Source: Planctomycetota bacterium
GTDB taxonomy: Bacteria; Planctomycetota; B15-G4
DNA: 64,000 nt
NCBI GenBank assembly: GCA_020638905.1
Contig: JACKHP010000008.1
Span: forward strand, 124,001-188,000
Reading direction: 5' to 3'
The position numbers were made by a program, and so were the translations under genes. Shown one piece after another: positions 7,135-15,947 of the stretch; position 1 is the stretch's first letter, and each line of letters starts with the position of its first letter. The notes below the pieces were generated by a model that did no database searches, had not been told where the DNA came from, and saw only the letters and a list, made by a program, of their open reading frames with translations.

Positions 7135-9282
7135 ATGTCCATCCTCGCACTCCAGCACGCGGTCGCGGGCGCCGGAGCGGGACCGGTGCCGGTCGACGAG
7201 ACGGGCGCCTTCCTCTCCATCGGCCTGGGACTGTTCCTGGTCCCGCTGCTCTCGGCCGTCACGCTGATCTTCTTCGGTCGCAAGCTGCCGCGCGGCGGCG
7301 ATTGGATCGCGCAGACCGCGATCGTGACCTGCGCCGTCGGCGCGCTGACCATGTTCTGGAAGGTCCTCGTCCAGCACGGCACGCCCGGCTGGTCGTGGTC
7401 GAGCGCCGCCGTCGGCCAGGCCTGGGACTGGATCGCGCTGGGCGGCTTCCACCTCTCGGTCGGCATCTACTGGGACAACCTGTCCGTGATCATGGCCACG
7501 ATGGTCACGGTCGTGTCCTCGTGCATCTTCTTCTTCAGCGCCGGCTACATGCACGGCGACCGCGACTACCCGCGCTTCTTCGCGTACCTCAGCTACTTCT
7601 GCTTCGCGATGCTGGGGCTGGTGGTCGTCGACAACCTGCTCATGCTGTTCGTCTTCTGGGAGCTGGTGGGTGTCGGCAGCTACCTGCTGATCGGCTTCTT
7701 CTACGACCAGGAAGATCCGCCCAAGGCCTCGCTCAAGGCCTTCATGGTGAACCGCGTGGGAGACGTGCTCTTCCTGCTCGGCATCATCATCTGCTGGCGC
7801 ACGTTCGGGACGCTGCGGTACTCGGAGATCTTCGCCACGCTGAGCGCGGGGCACTTCACCGAGCTGCCCGTCGGACACGCCTTCGCGGGTCTCTCGCACC
7901 ACGCGCTGCTCACGCTTTCCGGCATCCTGATCTTCTGCGGCGCGATCTCGAAATCGGCGCAGGTCCCGCTGCACACGTGGCTGCCCGACGCGATGGCCGG
8001 TCCGACGCCGGTCTCGGCGCTCATCCACGCCGCCACGATGGTCGCCGCGGGCGTCTTCATGGTCGGGCGCATGTACCCGTACTTCACGCCCGAGGCGCTG
8101 AACTTCATCGCCGTCGTCGGCGCGATCACGGCCCTGGTCGGCGCGACCATGGGTCTGGTGATGTGGGACATCAAGAAGGTGCTGGCCTACTCGACCATGA
8201 GCCAGCTCGGCTACATGATGCTCGGCCTGGGCGTGGGCGGGTACGTGGCCGGCCTGTTCCACCTCATCACCCACGCGTTCTTCAAGTCGTGCCTGTTCCT
8301 CGGCTCGGGTTCGGTGATCCACGCCGTGCACAGCCAGGACATCCGCGACATGGGCGGGCTCAAGCGGAAGATGCCCGTCACCTACTGGACGTTCCTGATC
8401 GCGACCCTCGCCCTGGCCGGCGTCCCGTGCTTCGCCGGTTACTACAGCAAGGACCAGATCGTCGCCACCTCGCTGGCCTGGGGCATGTCGCACGACGCCG
8501 CCCACTGGATGCCGTTCGTGTTCGCGGCGGTGGGCGCGTTCATGACGACGTTCTACATGTTCCGCCTGGTGTTCCTGACCTTCCACGGCAAGCCGGCCGA
8601 CCAGCACCGCTTCGACCACGCGCACGAGTCGCCGCCGGTCATGGCGCTCCCGCTCGTGGTGCTCGCGACGGTGGCGCTGTTCGGGGGCGGCACGCTGAAC
8701 CCGCTGCCACACAACGAAGAGCTGTGGTTCAACCGCCTCGTCGAGCAGCCGGCTTCGGCCGCCATCGCCGGGCTCGGGCTCGAGGTCCACCCGACCGCCG
8801 AGCACTGGGAGCACGCGATGCACGCGGCGCACTACCCGGCGCTCGGAGTGTCGTTCATCGCGATCCTGCTGGGCTTCCTGCTCGCGCGGCGCATGTACCT
8901 GACGAAGGCCACCGACCCCGCGGCGGTCTCGGCGCGCTTCGGCCCGATGCACGAGATCATCTCGCACAAGTACTACTTCGACGACCTCTACAACGGCGTG
9001 CTCATCCCGGGGCTGCAGCGGCTGAATCGCGCGCTCGCGTGGTTCGACCGCAACGTGATCGACGGCATCGTCAACCTGGTCGGCCTGCTCGCGCGCTCGA
9101 TCGCGTTCGTCGCGGGTCTGTTCGACAAGTACGTGATCGACGGCCTGGTGAACTTCTGGCGCTGGTTCGTGCGGACGCTCTCCGCGGTGCTGCGGCTCAC
9201 GCAGACCGGCAACGTCCGCGACTACCTGACCCTGACGCTCATCGGCGTCCTCATCCTGGCCATGTACCTGGCCGCCGAGTAG
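7135..9282 (+). CDS. nuoL: NADH-quinone oxidoreductase subunit L
   Basis: The largest antiporter-like proton-pumping subunit, 715 aa. It shows the conserved core FWELVGVGSYLLIGFF, KSAQVPLHTWLPDAMAGPTP (pump lysine and quinone/antiporter signature), ALIHAATMVAAGVFMVGR, and LAYSTMSQLGYMMLGLGVGG. The C-terminal part (after about residue 560) contains the lateral amphipathic helix region (YYFDDLYNGVLIPGL) and a final anchor helix, as in full-length NuoL. Strictly co-directional with its neighbours. Confidence 0.96.
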   Translation: MSILALQHAVAGAGAGPVPVDETGAFLSIGLGLFLVPLLSAVTLIFFGRKLPRGGDWIAQTAIVTCAVGALTMFWKVLVQHGTPGWSWSSAAVGQAWDWIALGGFHLSVGIYWDNLSVIMATMVTVVSSCIFFFSAGYMHGDRDYPRFFAYLSYFCFAMLGLVVVDNLLMLFVFWELVGVGSYLLIGFFYDQEDPPKASLKAFMVNRVGDVLFLLGIIICWRTFGTLRYSEIFATLSAGHFTELPVGHAFAGLSHHALLTLSGILIFCGAISKSAQVPLHTWLPDAMAGPTPVSALIHAATMVAAGVFMVGRMYPYFTPEALNFIAVVGAITALVGATMGLVMWDIKKVLAYSTMSQLGYMMLGLGVGGYVAGLFHLITHAFFKSCLFLGSGSVIHAVHSQDIRDMGGLKRKMPVTYWTFLIATLALAGVPCFAGYYSKDQIVATSLAWGMSHDAAHWMPFVFAAVGAFMTTFYMFRLVFLTFHGKPADQHRFDHAHESPPVMALPLVVLATVALFGGGTLNPLPHNEELWFNRLVEQPASAAIAGLGLEVHPTAEHWEHAMHAAHYPALGVSFIAILLGFLLARRMYLTKATDPAAVSARFGPMHEIISHKYYFDDLYNGVLIPGLQRLNRALAWFDRNVIDGIVNLVGLLARSIAFVAGLFDKYVIDGLVNFWRWFVRTLSAVLRLTQTGNVRDYLTLTLIGVLILAMYLAAE

Positions 9283-9293
9283 CTCGAGGAACC

Positions 9294-10817
9294 ATGGACA
9301 TTCTCACGCTCATCACGTTCTCGCCCCTGATCGGCGTGCTCGCGATCCTGCTCATCCCGTCCTCGAAGAAGGACGCGATCCGCACGGCCGCGGCCGCGAC
9401 GCTGCTGGTGCCGCTGATCCTCGCCACGCGGCTGTGGATCGACTTCGACACGGCGGCCACCGGCTACCAGTACGTGACCCAGGTCGACTGGATCGCGGCG
9501 CTCGGCGTCCAGTACCACCTGGGCATCGACGGCCTGTCCGTCCCGCTCGTGTGGCTGACCACGCTGCTGCTGTTCCTGGCTCCGTTCGCGGCCTGGAACA
9601 TCGAGAAGGGAGTGAAGGGCTTCATGCTCCTGCTGTGCCTGCTCGAGGTCGGCATCCTGGGCGTGTTCTGCTCGCTCGACCTGTTCCTGTTCTACGTGTT
9701 CTGGGAGATCATGCTCCTGCCGATGTACTTCCTGATCGGCATCTGGGGCGGTGCGCGGCGCGAGTACGCGGCGATCAAGTTCTTCCTCTACACGCTGGCC
9801 GGCTCGGTGCTCATGCTGCTGGCCATCATCGCGCTCTACCTGTGCGTGCGCGACACGACGGCCACGCCGTTCTCGATCCCCGTGCTGTCCGACCTGCTGC
9901 GTGACGGCATGCTGAACGGCGAGCCCTTCGGCGCCAACCTCGTGAACGGCGGCGTGATCTTCGGCTGGCCCTTCCTGAAGTGGGTCTTCGTCTTCCTGTT
10001 CATCGGCTTCGCGATCAAGGTGCCGATCGTCCCGCTGCACACCTGGCTGCCGGACGCGCACGTCGAGGCGCCCACGTCGATCTCGATGATCCTGGCCGGC
10101 ATCCTGCTGAAGCTCGGCACGTACGGCATCCTGCGCGTCAACCTCGGCATGCTGCCCAGCATCGCGCCCGACTTCGCCACGATCGGCGCGGTGATCGGCC
10201 TCGTGTCGATCGTCTACGGCGCGTTCGTCGCCATGGCCCAGACCGACTTCAAGCGCATGGTCGCCTACTCGTCGGTGAGCCACATGGGCTACGTGCTGCT
10301 CGGAGCGTCGGCCTTCACGAGCGCCGGACTCAACGGTGCCGCGATGCAGATGTTCACCCACGGCACCAGCTCGGCCCTGCTCTTCCTCCTGGTGGGCGTC
10401 GTGTACGACCGCGCCCACCACCGCGAGATCGAGGGCTTCGGCGGACTCGCCAGTGTCGCGCCGGTCTACACGGGCATCACGACCCTGGGCTTCTTCGCGG
10501 CCCTCGGCCTGCCGGGCATGTCGGGCTTCGTGAGCGAGTTCCTGGTGCTCACCGGTTCGTGGGACAAGTTCCCGATCCTGACCAGCATCGCCGTGATCGG
10601 CATCGTGATCACCGCCGCGTTCCTGCTCTGGACGCTGCAGCGCGTGTTCCTCGGTCCGCTCAACGAGAAGTACAAGGACATGCCCGACGTGAACGGCCGC
10701 GAGATCTTCACCCTCGCGCCGCTCGCGTTCCTGTGCATCCTGCTGGGCGTGGTGCCGATGCTGCTGCTCGGCCACATGGACGCGACCCTCGAGCAGCTCC
10801 GGCAGCTCTTCTCCTGA
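9294..10817 (+). CDS. nuoM: NADH-quinone oxidoreductase subunit M
   Basis: Second antiporter-like proton-pumping subunit, 507 aa. Motifs seen: LGIDGLSVPLVWLTTLLLFL, YVFWEIMLLPMYFLIGIWGG with the key glutamate, KVPIVPLHTWLPDAHVEAPT with the pump lysine, and MVAYSSVSHMGYVLLG. Start chosen at ATG 9294, preceded by CGAGGAACC and 11 bases after nuoL; the frame is open further upstream but overlaps nuoL. About 14 membrane helices. Confidence 0.96.
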   Translation: MDILTLITFSPLIGVLAILLIPSSKKDAIRTAAAATLLVPLILATRLWIDFDTAATGYQYVTQVDWIAALGVQYHLGIDGLSVPLVWLTTLLLFLAPFAAWNIEKGVKGFMLLLCLLEVGILGVFCSLDLFLFYVFWEIMLLPMYFLIGIWGGARREYAAIKFFLYTLAGSVLMLLAIIALYLCVRDTTATPFSIPVLSDLLRDGMLNGEPFGANLVNGGVIFGWPFLKWVFVFLFIGFAIKVPIVPLHTWLPDAHVEAPTSISMILAGILLKLGTYGILRVNLGMLPSIAPDFATIGAVIGLVSIVYGAFVAMAQTDFKRMVAYSSVSHMGYVLLGASAFTSAGLNGAAMQMFTHGTSSALLFLLVGVVYDRAHHREIEGFGGLASVAPVYTGITTLGFFAALGLPGMSGFVSEFLVLTGSWDKFPILTSIAVIGIVITAAFLLWTLQRVFLGPLNEKYKDMPDVNGREIFTLAPLAFLCILLGVVPMLLLGHMDATLEQLRQLFS

Positions 10818-10832
10818 TCACGGGAACGCCCG

Positions 10833-12341
10833 ATGGACGCTGAGATCGTCAACGACCTCCACGCCCTCGCGCCGGAGCTGTGGCTCGTCGCGACCATCGT
10901 CGTCACGGTGGTCGCCGACCTCGTCTTCGGCGCGTCGCGGCGGGCCCTGCTCGGCACGCTGGCCCTGGCCGGCGTGGGCATGGCCCTGTGGACGCTGCTC
11001 GGCGTCGACAGCGGCGCCGACGCGCGCACGTTCGGGATGCTGTCCCTCGACGGCTACGCGGGCTTCTTCCGCACGCTCATCATCGCCGGCACCGGCGTGA
11101 TCATCCTGCACGGCCTCGTGTTCCGCGGCATGGAGGAGAGCTCGCGCAACGAGTTCGTGCCGATGCTGCTGGGCACGGCGCTCGGCGGCTGCCTGCTCGT
11201 CTCGACCGACAACCTGGTCATGCTGCTGCTGAGCATGGAGCTGCTCTCGCTGAACAGCTACCTGCTCGCGGCATGGCAGCGCAAGGAGCGCCGGTCGTCC
11301 GAGGCGGCGCTGAAGTACCTCGTGTACGGCGCCATGGCGTCCGCGCTGATGGTCTTCGGCTTCAGCCTCTTCTACGGACTCTCGGGCAGCCTCTCGATGC
11401 CCGAGGTGGGGCGCGCGATCGCGGCGACCTGGGCCGATCCGACGGCGGGATACGCGAGCCAGCTCGCGGTGGTGGTCGCCAGCCTGCTCGTGCTGGCCGG
11501 CTTCGGCTTCAAGATCGCGGCCTTCCCGTTCCACTTCTGGGCGCCCGACGTGTACGAGGGATCGCCCACGCCGGTCACGACCTTCCTGGCGGTGTCGAGC
11601 AAGGCGGCCGGCTTCGGCGTGCTCGTGCGCTTCGTCGACTCGGTCTACCTGTGCGAGACGGCGAACGCCGACTGGGTGGCGCGCATCGGCTGGATCCTCG
11701 CCGTGCTGTCCGCGATCACGATGACCTTCGGCAACGTGGTCGCCGTGCTGCAGCGCAACGTGAAGCGCCTGCTGGCGTACTCGTCCATCGCGCACGCGGG
11801 CTACCTGCTCATGGGCCTGGCGGTGATGACGAGCGGCACGCCCGACGGAGCGCGCCAGGGCATGGACGCGGTCATGTTCTACATGGCCACCTACTACCTC
11901 GCGACGCTGGGTGCGTTCGGTTGCGTCATGGCGCTGGCGAACCGTTTCGGCGCCGAAGACCTGTCCGACTACGAGGGTCTGGCCTGGTCGGCCCCGTGGA
12001 CGTCGAGCCTGTTGGTGGTCTTCCTGATCTCGCTCACCGGCCTGCCGCCGACGGTGGGCTTCGTCGGCAAGTTCTGGCTCTTCGACGCGTCGCTCAAGGC
12101 CGGGCTCTACTGGCTCGCCATCGTGGCCGCGCTGAACGCCGTCGTGGCGCTGTTCTACTACCTCAAGCTGGCCCGCGCGCTCTTCCTGCGCGGCGAGACG
12201 ACCCACGTCGAAGGCCTGAAGGGACGCGGCGTCATGCCCTGGCTGGCCCAGGCTACGCTCGTGCTGCTGGCCTTCGCGGCCGTCTGGTACTGCTTCGCCT
12301 TCGACGGCCTGGCCGAGTGGGTGGAGCGCTCGCTGCTCTGA
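10833..12341 (+). CDS. nuoN: NADH-quinone oxidoreductase subunit N
   Basis: Third antiporter-like subunit, 502 aa, closing the nuo operon. Conserved pieces include MLLLSMELLSLNSYLLAAW, KIAAFPFHFWAPDVYEGSPT and RLLAYSSIAHAGYLLMG. About 14 membrane helices. The NADH-binding genes nuoE, nuoF and nuoG are absent: nuoD is followed directly by nuoH. In this organism they must either lie elsewhere or the complex uses another electron donor. Downstream is a convergent minus-strand gene with only a weak hairpin (12441-12453) between. Confidence 0.96.
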   Translation: MDAEIVNDLHALAPELWLVATIVVTVVADLVFGASRRALLGTLALAGVGMALWTLLGVDSGADARTFGMLSLDGYAGFFRTLIIAGTGVIILHGLVFRGMEESSRNEFVPMLLGTALGGCLLVSTDNLVMLLLSMELLSLNSYLLAAWQRKERRSSEAALKYLVYGAMASALMVFGFSLFYGLSGSLSMPEVGRAIAATWADPTAGYASQLAVVVASLLVLAGFGFKIAAFPFHFWAPDVYEGSPTPVTTFLAVSSKAAGFGVLVRFVDSVYLCETANADWVARIGWILAVLSAITMTFGNVVAVLQRNVKRLLAYSSIAHAGYLLMGLAVMTSGTPDGARQGMDAVMFYMATYYLATLGAFGCVMALANRFGAEDLSDYEGLAWSAPWTSSLLVVFLISLTGLPPTVGFVGKFWLFDASLKAGLYWLAIVAALNAVVALFYYLKLARALFLRGETTHVEGLKGRGVMPWLAQATLVLLAFAAVWYCFAFDGLAEWVERSLL

Positions 12342-12461
12342 TCGGCGGGCAGGCTCGATGACCCGCGCATCGGCGGGCGGTCGCGTGCCGTCCGCGTGCG
12401 CCGGCGTTCGGCCGTTGCAGTCCCGGGCGTGATCGGGAACGGGTGCGGCACCCTGTCCTTG

Positions 12462-12503
12462 CCGAAGCCGAAGCCGAAGCCGAAGCCGAAGCCGAAGCCG
12501 AAG
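12462..12503. repeat. (CCGAAG)7 hexamer tandem repeat
   Basis: Seven perfect copies of CCGAAG lie between the convergent ends of nuoN and the membrane-protein gene at 12518. The same hexamer unit is repeated in the codons for the Pro-Lys tail of nuoC (about 3212-3235), so the sequence type is locally recurrent. Probably replication slippage in a low-constraint region; it could vary in copy number between strains. Confidence 0.85.
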
Positions 12504-12517
12504 CCGGCCGTGTCCGA

Positions 12518-12949
12518 TCAGCCGCCGGACGCTTCCGAGGCCGCCGGGGAGTCGTCGATCGGATGGGCCGTGACCGTCATGGCCGTGCCGAGCGCGCAGG
12601 TCACGACGACCATGGTCACGAAGATCTTGGCCAGCTTGCCGTGGGACGCCCGGTGCTCCGCCGTGCCGAGGCGTGCCAGGCGCACGCCCGAGACGATCAG
12701 CAGCGGCACGAGCACGGCGTCGATGGCCACCGCCGCGAAGTGGATCTTGTGGAACACGCCCGCGGCGCCGTCGAAGCGCAGGTGCGCGCCGATGCGCTCG
12801 GCCTCCCAGATGGCCCAGCCCAGGGCGGCGAACATCGCCGCGATGAGCGCGTAGTGCGTTTGGCGACGGTGCGTGATGCCCGACCAGAGCACTCCGCCGA
12901 GTGCGAGGACGGTGAGCGCCAGCGCCACCAGGAACGAGTTGGTCATCAT
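12518..12949 (-). CDS. Predicted four-helix membrane protein, unknown
   Basis: A 143-aa product with four hydrophobic segments (about 6-24, 32-50, 68-88, 105-126). Histidines cluster around the third helix (FHKIHFAAV). I do not recognise the family. The layout of four helices with conserved-looking His residues resembles small DUF420-type membrane proteins, but this is only a resemblance. The gene starts 40 bases after the topA stop on the same strand, so it may be the last gene of a topA transcript. The start MMTN is the first available ATG. Confidence 0.7.
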   Translation of the reverse strand: MMTNSFLVALALTVLALGGVLWSGITHRRQTHYALIAAMFAALGWAIWEAERIGAHLRFDGAAGVFHKIHFAAVAIDAVLVPLLIVSGVRLARLGTAEHRASHGKLAKIFVTMVVVTCALGTAMTVTAHPIDDSPAASEASGG

Positions 12950-12989
12950 GACGGGACGGGACTCCGCGGCCGGCGCGCCGGATCGTCCG

Positions 12990-15710
12990 TCACTCGGACA
13001 CCGGCTTCTTGCGAACGGCCTTCTTGGTGGTCGCCTTGCGCGTGGTCTTGCGCGTCGTGGCCTTCTTGCCTCCCGCCGACCGCCCGGCCTTCGGGGAGGC
13101 TCGGTCGCCCCCCGACGCGGCGCCCTTGGCGGCCGCGTCGTCGGCGCGCACCTTCTTCGGCGGCTCGAGCTTCACGCCGGGATGGGTCGGACAGGCCATC
13201 TTGCCGCCCGCGACCGGCTCGGTCATCGGCTTGCCGCAGGGCTTGCCGGTCTTCGACTCGTGGGTGCAGGTCGGGAGCGACAGCGTGCCGCGGCACTTCG
13301 GGAAGCGCGGGCAGGCCAGGAACTTGCCGCGCCGGCTGCGCTTGACGACCAGCAGCGCGCCGCAGTCGGGGCACGGGACGCTGGTCTCTTCCGGCCACAG
13401 CGGCTCGCCCGACTTGCTGAGCGAGACCGACCCGTCGCAGTCCTTGCTCTTGAATCCGGTGCAGGCCAGGAACGCCGAGCCCCAGCGGTTCACCTTGCGC
13501 TCCATCGGTCGGCCGCAGATGACGCCCGCGTCGTTGCGCTTGCGGCACGTGAACTCGGTCAGCTCGGCGGCGGCCTTGGGCCGTCCCGTGAGGCTCATCG
13601 TGTTCTTGCAGTCGGGGTAGCGCGAGCAGCCGAGGTAGGCGCCGAACTTGTTGAACAGGATCGCCATCGGCGCCTCGCACGGCGGGCCGCCGTCCTCGGG
13701 CACCTTGCCGCACTTCATGTCGGTCAGCAGCAACGGACGCTGCCAGTAGGGCGTCATGTCCTGATCGGCCGTCTTCAGGTCGACCGCGAAGCGCGAGTAG
13801 AAGTCGTCGACCACCTTGAGCCACGGGATCTCGCCTTCGGCGATCTGGTCGAGCTGGCTCTCCATGTTCGCGGTGAACTCGGTGTCGACGATCTCGCCGA
13901 AGTACGGCAGCAGGAGGTCGGTCACCACCTCGCCCAGGTGCGTCGCGTGGAAGGCGCGCGACTTGCGCTGCCGCCGGTCGGCGCGGTCGACCGGCGCCTC
14001 GTCGTCGTCGTCGGACGACTCGCGCTCGGCCTCGGCGGCGGCGATCGCGGCGGCGTCGGGCGCGACGTCGCCGAAGGCGAGGTACTGGCGGCGCGCCTCG
14101 TCCTCGGAGGCTTCTTCGCCGTGGTCGACGTAGCGGCGGTCGACGATCGTCGACAGGATCGACGCGTACGTCGACGGACGTCCGATGCCGTGCTTCTCGA
14201 GGGCCCGCACCAGGCTGGCCTCGGTGTAGCGCCGCGGCGGCGTGGTGAAGTGCTGCGTCGCCGGGACCTCGTTCGCCGTGAGCTGCAGGCCCTCGGCCAT
14301 CTCGGGCAGCTGCTGGTCGCCGTCCTTGTCGCGGCCCCAGACCCGGGCGTAGCCGTCGAAGGTCGTGACCCGTCCCGTGGCGTCGAAGGAGGCGCCCTCG
14401 CGGGTCAGCTCGACGGTGGTGACGAGCGACTCGGCGGGGGCCATCTGGCTGGCCATGAAGCGCCGCCAGATGAGGTCGTAGAGCTTGGCCTGCTCGTCGC
14501 TCAGCGCCGACCGCAGGCGCTCGGGCAGGCGCTCGGGGTCGGTCGGACGGATGGCCTCGTGCGCCTCCTGGGCGCCCTTCTTGCTGCGGTAGAGGTTCGG
14601 CTTCTCGGGCAGGTAGCGCTCGCCGTACATGTGCGTCACGAGCTTCGCCGCCGCATCGCGCGCCTGGTTGCTGATCGCGACCGAGTCGGTACGCATGTAG
14701 GTGATGAGTCCCACCGCACCCTCGCCCGGCAGGTCGATGCCCTCGTAGAGCTGCTGCGCGACGCGCATGGTGCGCTTGGCCGCGAAGCCGTAGCGGCTGG
14801 CCGCCGCCTGCTGCAGCGTGCTCGTGATGAACGGCGGCTTGGGACGGTCGACGCGCGCCTTCTGCTCGAGCTTCGTCACGAAGAAGCGGTCGACGTCGCG
14901 CAGCGGCTCGTAGTACGCCGTGAGGCGCTCGGGGTGCGGGTCGTCGGCCGTCGCCACGAGCTGCTCGGGAGCGAAGAGCGCCGGCTCGAGCGACGTCCCG
15001 CGCAGCAGCCGTTCGAGGACGGTGCCGGCACGCTGCGCGTCGGTGAGCGCGAACTTCTCGCCGTCGAGCCGCGCGAACTCGGCCTCGAAGGCGTCGTCGC
15101 CCTCGCCGAAGCGCGCCACGATGCGCCAGTACTCCTCGGGCGTGAAGGCCCGGATCTCGCGCTCGCGCTCGGCCACCAGGCGCACCGCCACCGACTGGAC
15201 GCGTCCCGCCGAGAGCCCGCGCGCCAGCTTCTTCCACAGCAGCGGCGAGAGCTGGTAGCCCATGAGCCGGTCGAGGATGCGTCGCGTGCGGTACGCGTCG
15301 ACGCGGCTCTGGTTCACGTCGCTGGGGTGGTCGAACGCCTCCTTGATCGCGCTGTTCGTGATCTCGTGGAACACGACCCGCTTGATGTCGATCTTCTCCC
15401 GGCTCTTCTCGTCGAGCAGCGCCTCGACCAGGTGCCAGGCGATGGCCTCTCCCTCGCGATCGGGGTCGGTGGCCAGATAGAGGGTGTCGGTGTGGGCGAT
15501 CCGCTCGCGAAGGTCTTTGAGCACCTTCTCGCGATCGGGGATCGGCGCCCAGGTCAGGTCGAACCCGTTCTCGACGTCGATCGCGAGGCCCGACTTGGGC
15601 AGGTCGCGGACGTGTCCCATCGAGGCCTTGACCGTGTAGGCCGACCCCAGGAACTTGCCGATGGTCCGGGCCTTGGCCGGGGATTCGACGATAACTAGCG
15701 GTTTGGACAC
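12990..15710 (-). CDS. topA: DNA topoisomerase I
   Basis: Type IA topoisomerase that relaxes negative supercoils by cutting one strand through a 5'-phosphotyrosine. The N-terminal TOPRIM domain is intact (VIVESPAKARTI; acidic motif TDPDREGEAIAWH at 81-93), and the active-site tyrosine is Tyr338 in GLITYMRTDS. The C-terminal third holds several four-cysteine zinc ribbons (for example LGCSRYPDCKNT and FLACPRFPKCRGT) and ends in a Lys/Arg/Thr-rich basic tail. Length 906 aa is normal for topA with zinc ribbons and tail. The start is a GTG at 15710 that gives the exact family N-terminus (SKPLVIVES). The 237 bases upstream hold no gene. Confidence 0.96.
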   Translation of the reverse strand: MSKPLVIVESPAKARTIGKFLGSAYTVKASMGHVRDLPKSGLAIDVENGFDLTWAPIPDREKVLKDLRERIAHTDTLYLATDPDREGEAIAWHLVEALLDEKSREKIDIKRVVFHEITNSAIKEAFDHPSDVNQSRVDAYRTRRILDRLMGYQLSPLLWKKLARGLSAGRVQSVAVRLVAEREREIRAFTPEEYWRIVARFGEGDDAFEAEFARLDGEKFALTDAQRAGTVLERLLRGTSLEPALFAPEQLVATADDPHPERLTAYYEPLRDVDRFFVTKLEQKARVDRPKPPFITSTLQQAAASRYGFAAKRTMRVAQQLYEGIDLPGEGAVGLITYMRTDSVAISNQARDAAAKLVTHMYGERYLPEKPNLYRSKKGAQEAHEAIRPTDPERLPERLRSALSDEQAKLYDLIWRRFMASQMAPAESLVTTVELTREGASFDATGRVTTFDGYARVWGRDKDGDQQLPEMAEGLQLTANEVPATQHFTTPPRRYTEASLVRALEKHGIGRPSTYASILSTIVDRRYVDHGEEASEDEARRQYLAFGDVAPDAAAIAAAEAERESSDDDDEAPVDRADRRQRKSRAFHATHLGEVVTDLLLPYFGEIVDTEFTANMESQLDQIAEGEIPWLKVVDDFYSRFAVDLKTADQDMTPYWQRPLLLTDMKCGKVPEDGGPPCEAPMAILFNKFGAYLGCSRYPDCKNTMSLTGRPKAAAELTEFTCRKRNDAGVICGRPMERKVNRWGSAFLACTGFKSKDCDGSVSLSKSGEPLWPEETSVPCPDCGALLVVKRSRRGKFLACPRFPKCRGTLSLPTCTHESKTGKPCGKPMTEPVAGGKMACPTHPGVKLEPPKKVRADDAAAKGAASGGDRASPKAGRSAGGKKATTRKTTRKATTKKAVRKKPVSE

Positions 15711-15947
15711 GACTTAGGGCACCCTTCGGACGTGGGGCGACCGCCCCGTGGAGCGAGCATCCTTAGCGAGCCCCCCTCTCGCGGTCAAGGATGGGACTCC
15801 GACGACACCCCGCGAGTCGCTCCGCCGAGTGCGCCGGAAGAGGATGCCAGGGAAGGTCCGGAGGTTGCCCGGGAGATCCTGATCGCGCGGTGTGATCGTC
15901 CCGCGATCGCCACCCGAGGAGGCCGGACGCCCGTGCGAGCTCCGGGG

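Noticed and set aside
12462..12503. CRISPR-like array
   Set aside because: Contiguous hexamers without spacers; simple tandem repeat.
12396..12854. Plus-strand frame with a (Pro-Lys) run antisense to the membrane protein gene
   Set aside because: It arises from the hexamer repeat plus the antisense of a better minus-strand gene with four clear helices.
12990..15698. 941-codon plus-strand frame antisense to topA
   Set aside because: Antisense shadow; topA has all motifs of the family.
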